A DNA stretch of 64,000 bases, from NCBI RefSeq assembly GCF_001724715.1, contig NZ_MEFG01000013.1, positions 62,001 through 126,000 on the forward strand. Reading direction: 5' to 3'. The position numbers were made by a program, and so were the translations under genes. The stretch's first letter is position 1. Every line of letters begins with the position of its first letter. Under the pieces are notes generated by a model. That model was not told the DNA's origin, made no database searches, and saw nothing but the letters and a program-made list of their open reading frames with translations. Positions 43,146-51,745 of the stretch are shown here, in pieces. This DNA is from Sphingomonas sp. SCN 67-18 (GTDB taxonomy: Bacteria > Pseudomonadota > Alphaproteobacteria > Sphingomonadales > Sphingomonadaceae).

Positions 43146-43891
43146 TTAGCGGATGATCGCGCTGGCGGCCCGCCCGGCGAGACGCTCCACGGCGGCGGCG
43201 TGAATGCCCGGCACGGTCGCCAGCACGCCGAATGCCTCGCCCCTGGTTGAATTATAGCGCAGCGGCTGGCCCCGCGCGTCGGTGACCACGGCGCCGGCTT
43301 CCTGCGCGATCAGCGCGGCCGCCGCGATATCCCATTCATGCCCCCAGCGCAGCGCGGCCAGCAGGTCTGCCTCCCCCGCCGCAACCATAGCGATGCGCAG
43401 CGCGATGGAATTGGGCCGCTGGACGCTGACCAGATCGGCATCCACCTTGGGCAGCACGTCCGCCTGCACGCGCGCGCCGGCCAGCACCGTCCGGTCGCCG
43501 CAGGCCAGCGCCGCGCCCGCCAATGCTCGCCCCGCGCCGGCGCGTCGAGCACGCCGATCAGCGGGCGGCCGCCCTCTACCAGCGCGATCGACACCGCCCA
43601 GCCCGGCCGGCCGCGCAAATAATCCCGGGTGCCGTCGATCGGATCGACCACCCACACGCGCACGCGGGTCAGCCGCTCGGCATTGTCCACCGTCTCTTCG
43701 GACAGCCAGCCCGCCTCCGGGTCCAGCGCGCTCAGCCGCTCGCGCAGCAGCGCATCCGCTTCCAGGTCGACTTCGCAGACCGGGTGGCCGGGCACTTTCT
43801 CCCAGCGTTTGAACTCATCCTGCCAACGGGCGTGAACGCGGGCGCCAACCTCGGTCGCGATCGCGCTGACGGCGTCGATCAGTTCAGCCAC
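43146..43891 (-). pseudogene. cysQ: 3'(2'),5'-bisphosphate nucleotidase / inositol monophosphatase family, frameshifted
   Basis: Two frames together encode one protein. The 5' part (from ATG 43891) has GWLSEETVDN and VVDPIDGTRDYLRG, the metal and substrate motifs of the family. It leaves the coding frame after EHW (TGG at 43522-43520), where the matching 3' part continues in the next frame with LACGDRTVLAG and WGHEWDIAAAALIAQEAGA, the other metal site. The span is 746 bases, one short of a multiple of three. The break lies in GC-rich DNA (about 43505-43522), and a few residues also seem missing, so a slippage deletion is likely; a sequencing error is possible. It overlaps pmbA by eight bases. 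Confidence 0.75.
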
Positions 43892-45230
43892 CCGCCACCG
43901 TCATGCCGTCGATCCGCACCGTCGGGCTATTGACCGCCTGGCGGAATTCCAGATCGTCGGCAGGGATCAGCGCCTTGAACATGTCGGCAAGATTGCCCGC
44001 AATCGTGATTTCCGCAACCGCCCGGCCGATTTTTCCGTCCTCGATCAGGAAACCGGACGCGCCCCGGCTGTAATCGCCGGTGATGCCGTTGACGCCCTGG
44101 CCGATCAGTTCCGTCACCAGCACGCCTTGCCGGATGTCCGCCATCAGCGCGTCGCGCGATTGCGCGCCGGGGTGGAGATGGACGTTGCTCGCCCCCACGC
44201 CCGGCGGCCCGCCCACCCCGCGCGTGGCGTGGCCGGTCGGCGCCAGCGCCAGTTGCCGGGCGGAGGCGCTGTCCAGCAGCCAGCCGGTCAGCACCCCGTC
44301 ATCGATGATCGCCATCGGCGCGGTCGGCAGCCCCTCGCCGTCGAACGGGCGGGAGCGCAGGCCGCGGATGCGGTGCGGATCGTCGCTGATGGTCACGCCC
44401 GGCGCGAACACCGCCTTGCCCAGGCTGTCCAGCAGGAAACTGGTCCGCCGGGCGATGGCCGCGCCGCTGATCGCGCCCAGCAAATGGCCGATCAGGCTGG
44501 TCGCGACGCGCGGATCGAACAGGATCGGCATCGGCCCGCTGGCCAGCCGCACCGGATCGAGCCGGGCCACCGCCCTGTCCCCGGCGCGACGGCCGATGCT
44601 GGCGGGCGCTTCCCGGTCCGCCAGATGGCGGGCGCTGTGGTGGGCATAATCGCGCTGCATGCCGCCGCCGCTGCCCGCCAGCACGCTGGCCGACAGGCCG
44701 TGGCCGCTCATCGCATAGCCGCCGCAAAAACCATGGCTGGTGGCGATGGCGATGGCCGCGCGGCTGGCGCTGGCGCCAGCGCCCTCGCTGTTGGTGACGC
44801 CGGCCACCGCCCGCGCGGCATCCTCCGCCTCCAGCGCCGCCTCGCGCAGCGCGGCGGGGTCCGGGTCGACGCCGTCGTCGAGGTCGAGTTCGGCCGGCGG
44901 CGCGCGGAGCAGCCGGTCTTCCGGGGCCAGCCCGGCATGGGGGTCTTCCGGCGCCTCGCGCGCCATGGCGACGGCCCGTTCCACCAAAGCCGCCAGCGCG
45001 GGCGGCGACAGATCGGACGACGAAACGCTGGCTGACCGGCGGCCGACGAAAACGCGCAGGCCGATATCCTCGCCCTCGGACCGTTCGACATCCTCCAGCG
45101 CGCCCAGCCGCACCTGCACCTGGGTCGCGCCGTCCGCGACATAAATGGCATCGGCGGCGTCGGCCCCGGCCTTGCGGGCGGCGGCGACGAGATCGGCCGC
45201 TCTGGCCCGGGCTTGATCCACGCTCAACAT
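43884..45230 (-). CDS. pmbA: TldD/PmbA metalloprotease-family protein
   Basis: 448 residues of the PmbA (TldE) subunit type. Features are the N-terminal alpha/beta part (ADAADAIYVADGATQVQVRLG), the central VTNSEGAGASASRAAIAIATSHGF region, GHATRGVGGPPGVGASNVHLHPG and a C-terminal barrel with GDYSRGASGFLIEDGKI. The zinc HExxxH of the TldD partner is not expected in this subunit and is not seen. With TldD it degrades unfolded peptides and matures some microcins and DNA-gyrase inhibitors. tldD is not in the window. It is followed directly by the cysQ-like gene. Confidence 0.94.
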   Translation of the reverse strand: MLSVDQARARAADLVAAARKAGADAADAIYVADGATQVQVRLGALEDVERSEGEDIGLRVFVGRRSASVSSSDLSPPALAALVERAVAMAREAPEDPHAGLAPEDRLLRAPPAELDLDDGVDPDPAALREAALEAEDAARAVAGVTNSEGAGASASRAAIAIATSHGFCGGYAMSGHGLSASVLAGSGGGMQRDYAHHSARHLADREAPASIGRRAGDRAVARLDPVRLASGPMPILFDPRVATSLIGHLLGAISGAAIARRTSFLLDSLGKAVFAPGVTISDDPHRIRGLRSRPFDGEGLPTAPMAIIDDGVLTGWLLDSASARQLALAPTGHATRGVGGPPGVGASNVHLHPGAQSRDALMADIRQGVLVTELIGQGVNGITGDYSRGASGFLIEDGKIGRAVAEITIAGNLADMFKALIPADDLEFRQAVNSPTVRIDGMTVAGG

Positions 45231-45270
45231 CGCACGCGCTTAGAAGGGGCGGATGGCGCGGTCAAAAAGA

Positions 45271-46173
45271 TTAAGCCGTGCCCACCGTCGCGCAGGCCAG
45301 AAACATCAACAGGCCGGCAAAACGGTTGGAACGGAACTTGGCCAGCGCATCGCCGCCGTCGTCCGGCTTCAGCGTGATGAGTTGCCAGCCGAGGTGACCC
45401 GCCATGGGGGCAAGCGCCAGCAGCGCCAGCGGCTGCGGGCGGATCGCCCAGATCGCCGCCGCCCACAATGCCAGCGCAACCGCATAAAATGCCGCCACGC
45501 CGGGCCGCACCTTCGTTCCCATTCGCAAGGCGGAGGAGCGCACGCCGATCAACGCATCATCCTCGCGGTCCTGCAGCGCGTAGAGCGTGTCGTAACCGAT
45601 CACCCAGGCGATCGCGCCCGCGTAGAGCAGCAGCATCGGCAGGGCGACCGCGCCCGCCACCGCGCTCCAGCCGACCAGCGCCCCCCATGAAAAGACGATG
45701 CCCAGCCACGCCTGCGGCCACCAGGTGATGCGCTTCATGAACGGATAGGCGGCCACCGGCAGCAGGCTGGCCAGCGCGATGCCGGCGGCAAGCGGGGGCA
45801 GCTGGAACAGCACGACCAGCCCGACCAGGCACAGGCCGACCAGCCAGGCCCAGGCCGCGCGCAGGCTCATCGCGCCGCTGGCCAGCGGGCGGCCGCGGGT
45901 GCGCGCCACCTGCCGGTCCAGATCCCGATCGACGATGTCGTTATAGACGCAGCCGGCCCCGCGCATCGCCACCGATCCCAGCAGCAGCCACAGGATCAGC
46001 CCGAAATGGCTCACCACCCCGCCGGCCAGCGCCACGCCCCAGGCGCAGGGCCAGAACAGCAGCCACCAGCCGATCGGCCGGTCCAGCCGCGCCAGCAGGA
46101 TATAGGGCCTCAGCACGCCGCCGCGCGCCAGCGCGTGATGTTCGGTATCGGGAAGCGAGTCCGGTTCGGTCAT
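45271..46173 (-). CDS. ubiA: 4-hydroxybenzoate polyprenyltransferase
   Basis: 300 residues from the ATG at 46173. Eight or so hydrophobic helices are visible. The two prenyl-diphosphate aspartate motifs are YNDIVDRDLD (N78-D86) and YALQDREDD. RPIGWWLLFWPCAWG near the N-terminus is typical of UbiA. It attaches the isoprenoid tail to 4-hydroxybenzoate in ubiquinone synthesis at the inner membrane. It diverges from rsmE and lies ahead of pmbA with a 40-base gap. Confidence 0.96.
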   Translation of the reverse strand: MTEPDSLPDTEHHALARGGVLRPYILLARLDRPIGWWLLFWPCAWGVALAGGVVSHFGLILWLLLGSVAMRGAGCVYNDIVDRDLDRQVARTRGRPLASGAMSLRAAWAWLVGLCLVGLVVLFQLPPLAAGIALASLLPVAAYPFMKRITWWPQAWLGIVFSWGALVGWSAVAGAVALPMLLLYAGAIAWVIGYDTLYALQDREDDALIGVRSSALRMGTKVRPGVAAFYAVALALWAAAIWAIRPQPLALLALAPMAGHLGWQLITLKPDDGGDALAKFRSNRFAGLLMFLACATVGTA

Positions 46174-46245
46174 GGCCCTCCCCCATAACGCCCCGTGGCG
46201 CGTTCGTCTCGACTTCCGGCGCGGCAGGCGGCAGGGAGGAAGACG

Positions 46246-46989
46246 ATGACCGCAACCCCCGCCTGGCCGCCGGAAAGCACCCCCCGCCTTTTTGTCGACC
46301 GCGCGCTGGCGGCGGGCGAGGATGTGCGGATAGACGGACCGCAGGCGCATTATCTGCTGGCGGTGATGCGGACGCGGCCGGGCGACCCGGTGACGCTGTT
46401 CGACGACCGCACCGGCGAATGGCTGGCCGAGGCGCAGGCAGCGGGCAAGCGCGACCTGATCCTCCACGTCACCCGCCAGCTGCGCCCCCGCGAGGCGGTG
46501 CCTGATCTCTGGCTGTGCGCCGCGCCCATCAAGCGCGGGCGGATAGACTGGATCGCCGAAAAAGCCTGCGAACTGGGCGTCGCCCGCATGATTCCGGTGC
46601 TCACCCGCCGCACCGTGGTCGACCGGCTGAACATGGATCGGCTGCGCGCTCACATGGTCGAGGCGGCGGAGCAGTGCGAGCGCACCGCCCTGCCCCTGCT
46701 CGACCCCATGGTGAAGCTGCCCGCGCTGCTGCGCGACTGGCCGGAGGGCCGCCACCTGTTCTTCGCGGACGAAAATGGCGGCGCGGCGCTCGCCGGCGCC
46801 ATCGCCGCGCATCGCGGGCCGGCGGCGCTGCTGATCGGCCCGGAAGGCGGCTTCACGCCGGAGGAGCGGGAGGCGATCCGCGCGGTGCCGCAGGCGGTGC
46901 CGGTCTCGCTCGGGCCGCGCATCCTGCGCGCGGACACCGCCGCCGTCGCGGCCATCGCCGCCTGGATGACGGTGACGGGGGACTGGTGA
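46246..46989 (+). CDS. rsmE: 16S rRNA m3U1498 methyltransferase RsmE
   Basis: 247 residues from the ATG at 46246, preceded by GGAGG at a good distance; the frame open to 46195 is not needed. An N-terminal PUA-like domain (RLFVDRAL...HYLLAVMR) leads into a SPOUT trefoil-knot domain with LLIGPEGGFTPEE and SLGPRILRADTAAVAA. It methylates N3 of U1498 in 16S rRNA. gshA follows 83 bases later. Confidence 0.95.
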   Translation: MTATPAWPPESTPRLFVDRALAAGEDVRIDGPQAHYLLAVMRTRPGDPVTLFDDRTGEWLAEAQAAGKRDLILHVTRQLRPREAVPDLWLCAAPIKRGRIDWIAEKACELGVARMIPVLTRRTVVDRLNMDRLRAHMVEAAEQCERTALPLLDPMVKLPALLRDWPEGRHLFFADENGGAALAGAIAAHRGPAALLIGPEGGFTPEEREAIRAVPQAVPVSLGPRILRADTAAVAAIAAWMTVTGDW

Positions 46990-47072
46990 CCCTATTTTTT
47001 CTACTGGTTCAGTGGGAAAACAGCCCTCACAAACCTATTTTCACCCGGGCGACGAACGCCTAGAGGCGCGCG

Positions 47073-48446
47073 ATGAGCACACGCACCGAATCCGCCGACG
47101 GCGAAGCGATCATCGAGGATCGCGCCACGCTGATCGACTATTTCTCCGGCGGGGAAAAGCCGGCGGACCGCTGGCGAATCGGCACGGAGCATGAAAAATT
47201 CGTCTATCGGCGGACCGACCACGCCGCCCCCTCCTATGACGAGCCGGGCGGCATCCGCGATCTGCTGGCGGAGCTGACCCGGTTCGGCTGGCGGCCGATA
47301 GAGGAAGGCGGCAAGGTGATCGCGCTGGCCGGGCCGGACGGCAATGTCAGCCTGGAACCGGCGGGCCAGCTGGAACTGTCCGGCGCGCCGCTCGACAATC
47401 TGCACCAGACCTGCTGCGAAACCGGCCGCCATCTGGAACAGGTCAAGGCGGTGGGCGACAAGCTGGGCCTCGGCTTTCTCGGCCTCGGCATGTGGCCGGA
47501 CAAGAGCCGCGCCGAACTGCCGATCATGCCCAAGGGCCGCTACCGCATCATGCTCGACCACATGCCGCGCGTCGGCACGCTGGGGCTGGACATGATGCTG
47601 CGCACATGCACCATACAGGTTAATCTCGATTATCAATCGGAAGCCGATATGGTTAAGAAATTCCGTGTCGGCCTCGCCCTCCAGCCGCTGGCCACCGCGC
47701 TTTTCGCCAATTCGCCCTTTACCGAGGGCAAGCCCAACGGCTTCCTCAGCTATCGCAGCCACATCTGGTCTGACACCGATCCCGCCCGCACCGGCATGTT
47801 GCCCTTCGTGTTCGAGGACGGCTTCAGCTATGAACGCTATGCCGATTACGCGCTCGATGTGCCGATGTACTTCGTCTACCGCGACGGCAAATATATCGAC
47901 GCGGCCGGCCAGAGCTTCCGCGATTTTCTCGACGGCAGGCTGCCCGCGCTTCCGGGTGAAAAGCCGCGCCCGTCCGACTGGTCGGACCATCTTTCCACCG
48001 CTTTCCCCGAAGTGCGGCTGAAAAGCTTCCTCGAGATGCGCGGCGCGGACGGCGGGCCGTGGAACCGCATCTGCGCCCTGCCCGCGCTGTGGGTGGGCCT
48101 GCTCTATGACGACGGCGCGCTCGATGCGGCGTGGGACGTGGTGAAGCACTGGACCATCGCGGAACGCCAGGCGCTGCGCGACGCGGTGCCCAAGCTGGCG
48201 CTGGGCGCGCCCATCCCCGGCGGCGGCACGCTGGCCGATCTGGCGCCGCGCATACTCGACATCGCCGGCGCCGGGCTGACCGCACGCAAGCGGCTCAATT
48301 CGGCCGGCGACAGCGAGAACGGCTTCCTCGATCCGCTGCGCGAGATCGCCGCCAGCCGCCGGGTGCCGGCGCAGGCGCTGCTCGACCGCTATGGTGGTGA
48401 ATGGGGCGGCGATATTGCCCGCGTCTATGACGAAATGAGCTTCTGA
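47073..48446 (+). CDS. gshA: Glutamate-cysteine ligase (alphaproteobacterial/plant type)
   Basis: 457 residues. The class-typical segments are RIGTEHEKFVYR, SLEPAGQLELSGAPL, MPKGRYRIMLDHMP and CTIQVNLDYQSEADM. This is the plant-like GCS2 group used by alphaproteobacteria, not the E. coli GshA group. It makes gamma-glutamylcysteine, the limiting step of glutathione synthesis, in the cytoplasm. It fits with the sulfur-metabolism genes elsewhere in the window (metC, sseA, metY). Confidence 0.96.
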   Translation: MSTRTESADGEAIIEDRATLIDYFSGGEKPADRWRIGTEHEKFVYRRTDHAAPSYDEPGGIRDLLAELTRFGWRPIEEGGKVIALAGPDGNVSLEPAGQLELSGAPLDNLHQTCCETGRHLEQVKAVGDKLGLGFLGLGMWPDKSRAELPIMPKGRYRIMLDHMPRVGTLGLDMMLRTCTIQVNLDYQSEADMVKKFRVGLALQPLATALFANSPFTEGKPNGFLSYRSHIWSDTDPARTGMLPFVFEDGFSYERYADYALDVPMYFVYRDGKYIDAAGQSFRDFLDGRLPALPGEKPRPSDWSDHLSTAFPEVRLKSFLEMRGADGGPWNRICALPALWVGLLYDDGALDAAWDVVKHWTIAERQALRDAVPKLALGAPIPGGGTLADLAPRILDIAGAGLTARKRLNSAGDSENGFLDPLREIAASRRVPAQALLDRYGGEWGGDIARVYDEMSF

Positions 48447-48495
48447 CCCGCCACGCGCGGCGCGCCGCACCGGCGATTCCGCTGGCCTCCGCTGC

Positions 48496-48519
48496 CATTT
48501 CCCCGCACAAGCGGGAATG
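48496..48519. repeat. Degenerate palindromic repeat overlapping a start codon
   Basis: CATTTCCCCGC (48496-48506) pairs imperfectly with GCGGGAATG (48511-48519) around a short loop. It belongs to the same GTCATTCC/GGAATGAC style as 28101-28132. The final ATG (48517-48519) is the best start for the GNAT gene. Confidence 0.5.
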
Positions 48520-49053
48520 TCCCACGATGCCCTTCCCACGCTGAAGACCGAACGCCTCGTGCTTCGCGCGCTCCGCCAGACGGATGCCGACGCCCTGCAC
48601 GCGGTGTTTTCAGACCCGCAGACCGTCCAGTGGTGGTCCAGCGGGCCGCATAGCTGCCTGGCCCAGACCCGCGACTATGTGGCGCAGAACGCCTCCTCGG
48701 ACGATTGGCCCACCTGGGCGATCACGCTGGACGACGACCGGGCGATCGGCTGGGTCGTGCTCGGCCGCCGCCGCCCCGGCGTGTCGGAGATCGGCTATAT
48801 CCTGCACCGCGCCCACCACCGCCAGGGCCTGACCCGCGAGGCGCTGTGCGCGGTCATCGACCATGCCTTCCACGCCCTCGGCACCCGCCGCCTGTTCGCC
48901 GATACGGACCCGGACAACGCCGCCTCCATCGCGCTGCTGCAAAGCCTGGGCTTCACGCTGGAGGGGCGGCTGCGCGGCGAATGGGAAACCCACATCGGCG
49001 TCCGCGACAGCCTGATCTGGGGTCTGCTGGCCGGGGAATGGCGCAGCGCCTGA
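48517..49053 (+). CDS. GNAT-family N-acetyltransferase (RimJ/RimL-like)
   Basis: 178 residues. LKTERLVLRALRQTDADAL opens the Acetyltransf_3 fold. AIGWVVLGRRRPGVSEIGYIL and HHRQGLTREALCAVIDHAF supply the acetyl-CoA loop, and the C-terminal YDP-like turn appears as ADTDPDNAASIALLQSLGF. It should acetylate an amino group on a protein N-terminus or small molecule in the cytoplasm. The start ATG is the last codon of a palindromic repeat (48496-48519), with no separate ribosome site. Confidence 0.88.
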   Translation: MSHDALPTLKTERLVLRALRQTDADALHAVFSDPQTVQWWSSGPHSCLAQTRDYVAQNASSDDWPTWAITLDDDRAIGWVVLGRRRPGVSEIGYILHRAHHRQGLTREALCAVIDHAFHALGTRRLFADTDPDNAASIALLQSLGFTLEGRLRGEWETHIGVRDSLIWGLLAGEWRSA

Positions 49054-49077
49054 ACGCGGCCCGCCCGCGCCAAACCC

Positions 49078-50406
49078 TTACCCCAGCGGCAGCCACAGCG
49101 TCGCGCGCAGCCCGCCTTCCGGGCGGTTGGCGAGCGTCAGCCTGCCGTTCTGCGCCAGCACGATCGCCCGGGCCAGCGCCAGGCCCAGCCCCGCGCCGCC
49201 CGTCTCGCGGCTGCGTGAATTGTCCAGCCGGGTGAACGCCTCGAACATATGGTCGATGGCGTCGTCGGGAATGCCCGGCCCGTCATCGTCGATCAGCACC
49301 GCCACGCCGCCGTCCCCCGGCTGCACGCTCACCCGCGCGCCGCCGCCATATTTGACCGCATTTTCGATGAGGTTGCGGATCGCCCGCTTCATCAGGTTCT
49401 GCCGCATGGTGACGGCGATGCGCGGCGCGTCCTCCAACGTCACCGCCGCACCCAGATCGCGGAAATCCTCGATCACGCTGTCCACCAGCGCGGGCAGGTC
49501 CACCCGCGTCTCCGGCTCGCTCGGCCGCCCCAGCCGCGCCAGCGACAGGATGTCGTCCAGCGTGCGGTTCATATCGTCGATGGTCTGGGCCATCCGCCCG
49601 CGCTCCGCCTCGTCCTCGACGAATTCGGTCCGCACCCGCAGCGATGCCAGCGGGGTGCGGAGGTCATGGCCGATGGCGCCCAGCATCCTGTCCTTTTCGT
49701 CCAGCATCGCCGCGATGCGGGTCCGCATGTCGTTGAAGGCGTGGATCAGGCGGCGGATATCATTGGGGCCGCGCTCGACGATCGGGGCGGCGGGCGCGGT
49801 ATCGGTGAACCTGTCCGCCGCGACGCGCAACTCCGCCAGCGGCCGCGCCAGCCGCTGGCCGATCCACAGCAGCGGCAGCAGCACCACGCCGTAAAGCACC
49901 ATGGTCTGGAACAGCAGCCAGCCGATCACCCGCCCGTCATTGTCCGGAAAAGGCGCCGCCGCGGAGACCCAGCGGTCCGGCGCGATCTGGGCGGAGAGCA
50001 GCAGCACCCGCCGCCGCTGCGCCGCCGCCCGGCGCAGGGTGCCGGTGGCATTGTCCATCCTGACCGTGATTTCGCGCGCGGGCACTTCGGCGGCGATCAG
50101 TTGGCCGACGCTGAGGCCGATATCGTGCAGCAGGTCGCGCGCCCGCGCCGCCGCGTCGGGCCGCTGCACCATGGCCGGCGTCACTGGCGTCGCCAGCGTC
50201 TCGAAGGCCTTGCGTCCCGGCGCGGCATTGGCGCGGCTTATCGCCTCGGCCAGTCGGGCGGTGGCGAGCGTGCTGGTCTGGATAAAGCCCTGCCGCTGGT
50301 TGGATTGCAGCAGCAGCACGAAATTGATGGTCTGCGCCACGAGCAGCGCCAGCGCGACGAGCAGCGCCAGCTGGGTGCCCAGCCGCCGGGGCAGGAAACG
50401 GCTCAC
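49078..50406 (-). CDS. Sensor histidine kinase of a two-component system
   Basis: 442 residues from a GTG at 50406 that overlaps the response-regulator stop (GTGA). It has a first transmembrane helix (LALLVALALLVAQTINFVLLL), a periplasmic domain of about 120 residues, a second helix (LLFQTMVLYGVVLLPLLWI), HAMP, the phosphoacceptor H-box AIGHDLRTPLASLR, the N-box NLIENAVKYG, and the G-boxes DDDGPGIPDD and GGAGLGLALA. It is complete. The EnvZ-like layout suggests sensing of an envelope signal; the ligand is unknown. Confidence 0.95.
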   Translation of the reverse strand: MSRFLPRRLGTQLALLVALALLVAQTINFVLLLQSNQRQGFIQTSTLATARLAEAISRANAAPGRKAFETLATPVTPAMVQRPDAAARARDLLHDIGLSVGQLIAAEVPAREITVRMDNATGTLRRAAAQRRRVLLLSAQIAPDRWVSAAAPFPDNDGRVIGWLLFQTMVLYGVVLLPLLWIGQRLARPLAELRVAADRFTDTAPAAPIVERGPNDIRRLIHAFNDMRTRIAAMLDEKDRMLGAIGHDLRTPLASLRVRTEFVEDEAERGRMAQTIDDMNRTLDDILSLARLGRPSEPETRVDLPALVDSVIEDFRDLGAAVTLEDAPRIAVTMRQNLMKRAIRNLIENAVKYGGGARVSVQPGDGGVAVLIDDDGPGIPDDAIDHMFEAFTRLDNSRSRETGGAGLGLALARAIVLAQNGRLTLANRPEGGLRATLWLPLG

Positions 50407-51128
50407 AGCCGGGTCACGTCCGCCGCCAGCGTATAGCCGCCGCCCCACACCGTCTTGATCAGCGCCGGGTTCTTGGGATCCTCCTCGATCTTGCGGCGGA
50501 GCCGGCTGATCTGGTTGTCGATCGCGCGGTCGAACGCGCCCGCCTCGCGCCCCTGCGCAAGGTCGAGCAACTGGTCGCGGGTCAGCACCTGGCGCGGGTG
50601 GGTAGCAAAGGCCAGCATCAGATTATATTCGCCGGTCGAAAGCGGCACGGAAACCCCCTCCTGGTCCACCAGCACCCGCTCGCCCGCCTTCAGCAGCCAG
50701 CCGGCAAAGGCATAGCTTGCGCTGTCCGGCGCATGCTGGCGCACGCCGCCCCGGCCCGCCCGGCGCAGGATCACCTTGATCCGCGCCACCAGCTCGCGCG
50801 GGGAAAAAGGCTTCACCACATAATCGTCGGCGCCCATTTCCAGCCCGACGATGCGGTCCGTCTCCTCGGCCATGGCGGTCAGCAGGACGACGGGGATATC
50901 GCTGGTCTCGCGGATATGGCGGGTCAGGCTCAACCCGTCCTCACCCGGCATCATGATGTCGAGGATGACGAGGTCGATCGCATAGCCCTGCAACCGCGTG
51001 CGCGCGGCGTCCGCGTCGCCCGCCTGCGTCACGCGAAAACCGGTGCGGGTGAGATAGGCGGCCAGCGGCTCGCGGATCGAGCGTTCGTCGTCGACCAGCA
51101 GGAGATGCGGCTTCTCGTCCATCGTCAT
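50403..51128 (-). CDS. OmpR-family response regulator
   Basis: 241 residues from the ATG at 51128 (an ATG at 51122 is the alternative). The receiver domain has acidic residues LVDDE, phosphoacceptor D57 (LVILDIMMPGEDG), the conserved threonine/alanine LLTAMAE and the lysine in VVKPFSP. The C-terminal winged helix contains GEYNLMLAFATHPRQVLTRDQLLDL and RLRRKIEEDP. It is the transcriptional partner of the downstream kinase. A structured noncoding stretch (51211-51367) lies upstream and may be part of its leader. Confidence 0.95.
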   Translation of the reverse strand: MTMDEKPHLLLVDDERSIREPLAAYLTRTGFRVTQAGDADAARTRLQGYAIDLVILDIMMPGEDGLSLTRHIRETSDIPVVLLTAMAEETDRIVGLEMGADDYVVKPFSPRELVARIKVILRRAGRGGVRQHAPDSASYAFAGWLLKAGERVLVDQEGVSVPLSTGEYNLMLAFATHPRQVLTRDQLLDLAQGREAGAFDRAIDNQISRLRRKIEEDPKNPALIKTVWGGGYTLAADVTRL

Positions 51129-51210
51129 CGCGCCTGCCCGGTCATCATGAAACGCCTTGTACCGCGCCGGATGCGGCGGTCCAGCCCGTCCTTGGTGCCT
51201 TGAATGGGGG

Positions 51211-51367
51211 ACGGGCTCCGCTCCAGGGGTGGAAGCGAAGCCCGTCATTGAGGTCAGTCCATGCTTCGTCGTGTCAGTCACCCGGCGAACGGACCGGCTG
51301 GGGTAAGAACCAGCCGCCCTCCGGGAGGGGTGCAGCGCCACGGCGGGGGTAAGCCGTTTGGCGCTGC
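51211..51367. other. Structured noncoding region with serial hairpins
   Basis: Four inverted repeats follow one another: ACGGGCT/AGCCCGT (51211-51245, with an inner GC-rich stem), CGGCTGG/CCAGCCG (51295-51316), CCCTCC/GGAGGG (51317-51329), and GCAGCGCCA/TGGCGCTGC (51332-51367, with inner CGGC/GCCG). The second and fourth each carry GGGGTAAG at stem and loop (51300-51307 and 51346-51353); on the minus strand these are CTTACCCC. No ORF here has convincing coding character. It could be a small RNA or the leader of the response-regulator operon. It matches no riboswitch that I know. Confidence 0.35.
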
Positions 51368-51468
51368 GCCAGCATGACGTGAACCTGCTCACGCTCCGTC
51401 ACGCTGGTTTTGCCGGCGGGGGATCACGTCCACCGACACCTGCCTTATCCCGCCCGCCTGTCGCGAGA

Positions 51469-51684
51469 TTATGTCGCCGCACAGCCGAAATTGTCGCAAA
51501 TTGTATCAAGGCTGCGGGGCAGGCAGGGCGCCGGTTCGCCCTTGAGATAATCAATCGCACCCATGTTGACGAAGCAGCCACCGCCGTGGCACTGGCGGGC
51601 CAGATCAATGAGACGGTTGTAAAACGAACTGTAAAACGGGTTCGTTGAATAGGCTCTAGGACGTTGAATTCGCGGGTGTAGCAT
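51469..51684 (-). CDS. Possible small Cys-rich ORF or gene remnant beside tRNA-Gly
   Basis: 71 codons open on the minus strand. The C-terminal 50 residues have coding-like codon choice and include four cysteines (ARQCHGGGCFVN; PAPCLPRS; TICDNFGC). The first codons run through the 5' half of the tRNA-Gly on the opposite strand, so the true start, if any, must lie further in, for example at the ATG of VNMGAIDYL. I recognise no family. It may be a decayed fragment; treat as unproven. Confidence 0.25.
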   Translation of the reverse strand: MLHPRIQRPRAYSTNPFYSSFYNRLIDLARQCHGGGCFVNMGAIDYLKGEPAPCLPRSLDTICDNFGCAAT

Positions 51685-51745
51685 AGTGGTAATGCACTAG
51701 CCTTCCAAGCTAGCTAGGAGGGTTCGATTCCCTTCACCCGCTCCA
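51672..51745 (+). tRNA. tRNA-Gly (TCC anticodon)
   Basis: The acceptor stem GCGGGTG pairs with CACCCGC, discriminator T, CCA encoded (51743-51745). The anticodon stem CTAGC/GCTAG encloses CTTCCAA, anticodon TCC, reading GGA. The T arm contains GGTTCGATTCC. Between it and metY (51746-51847) I see only a leader with an AGGAG site. Confidence 0.95.
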
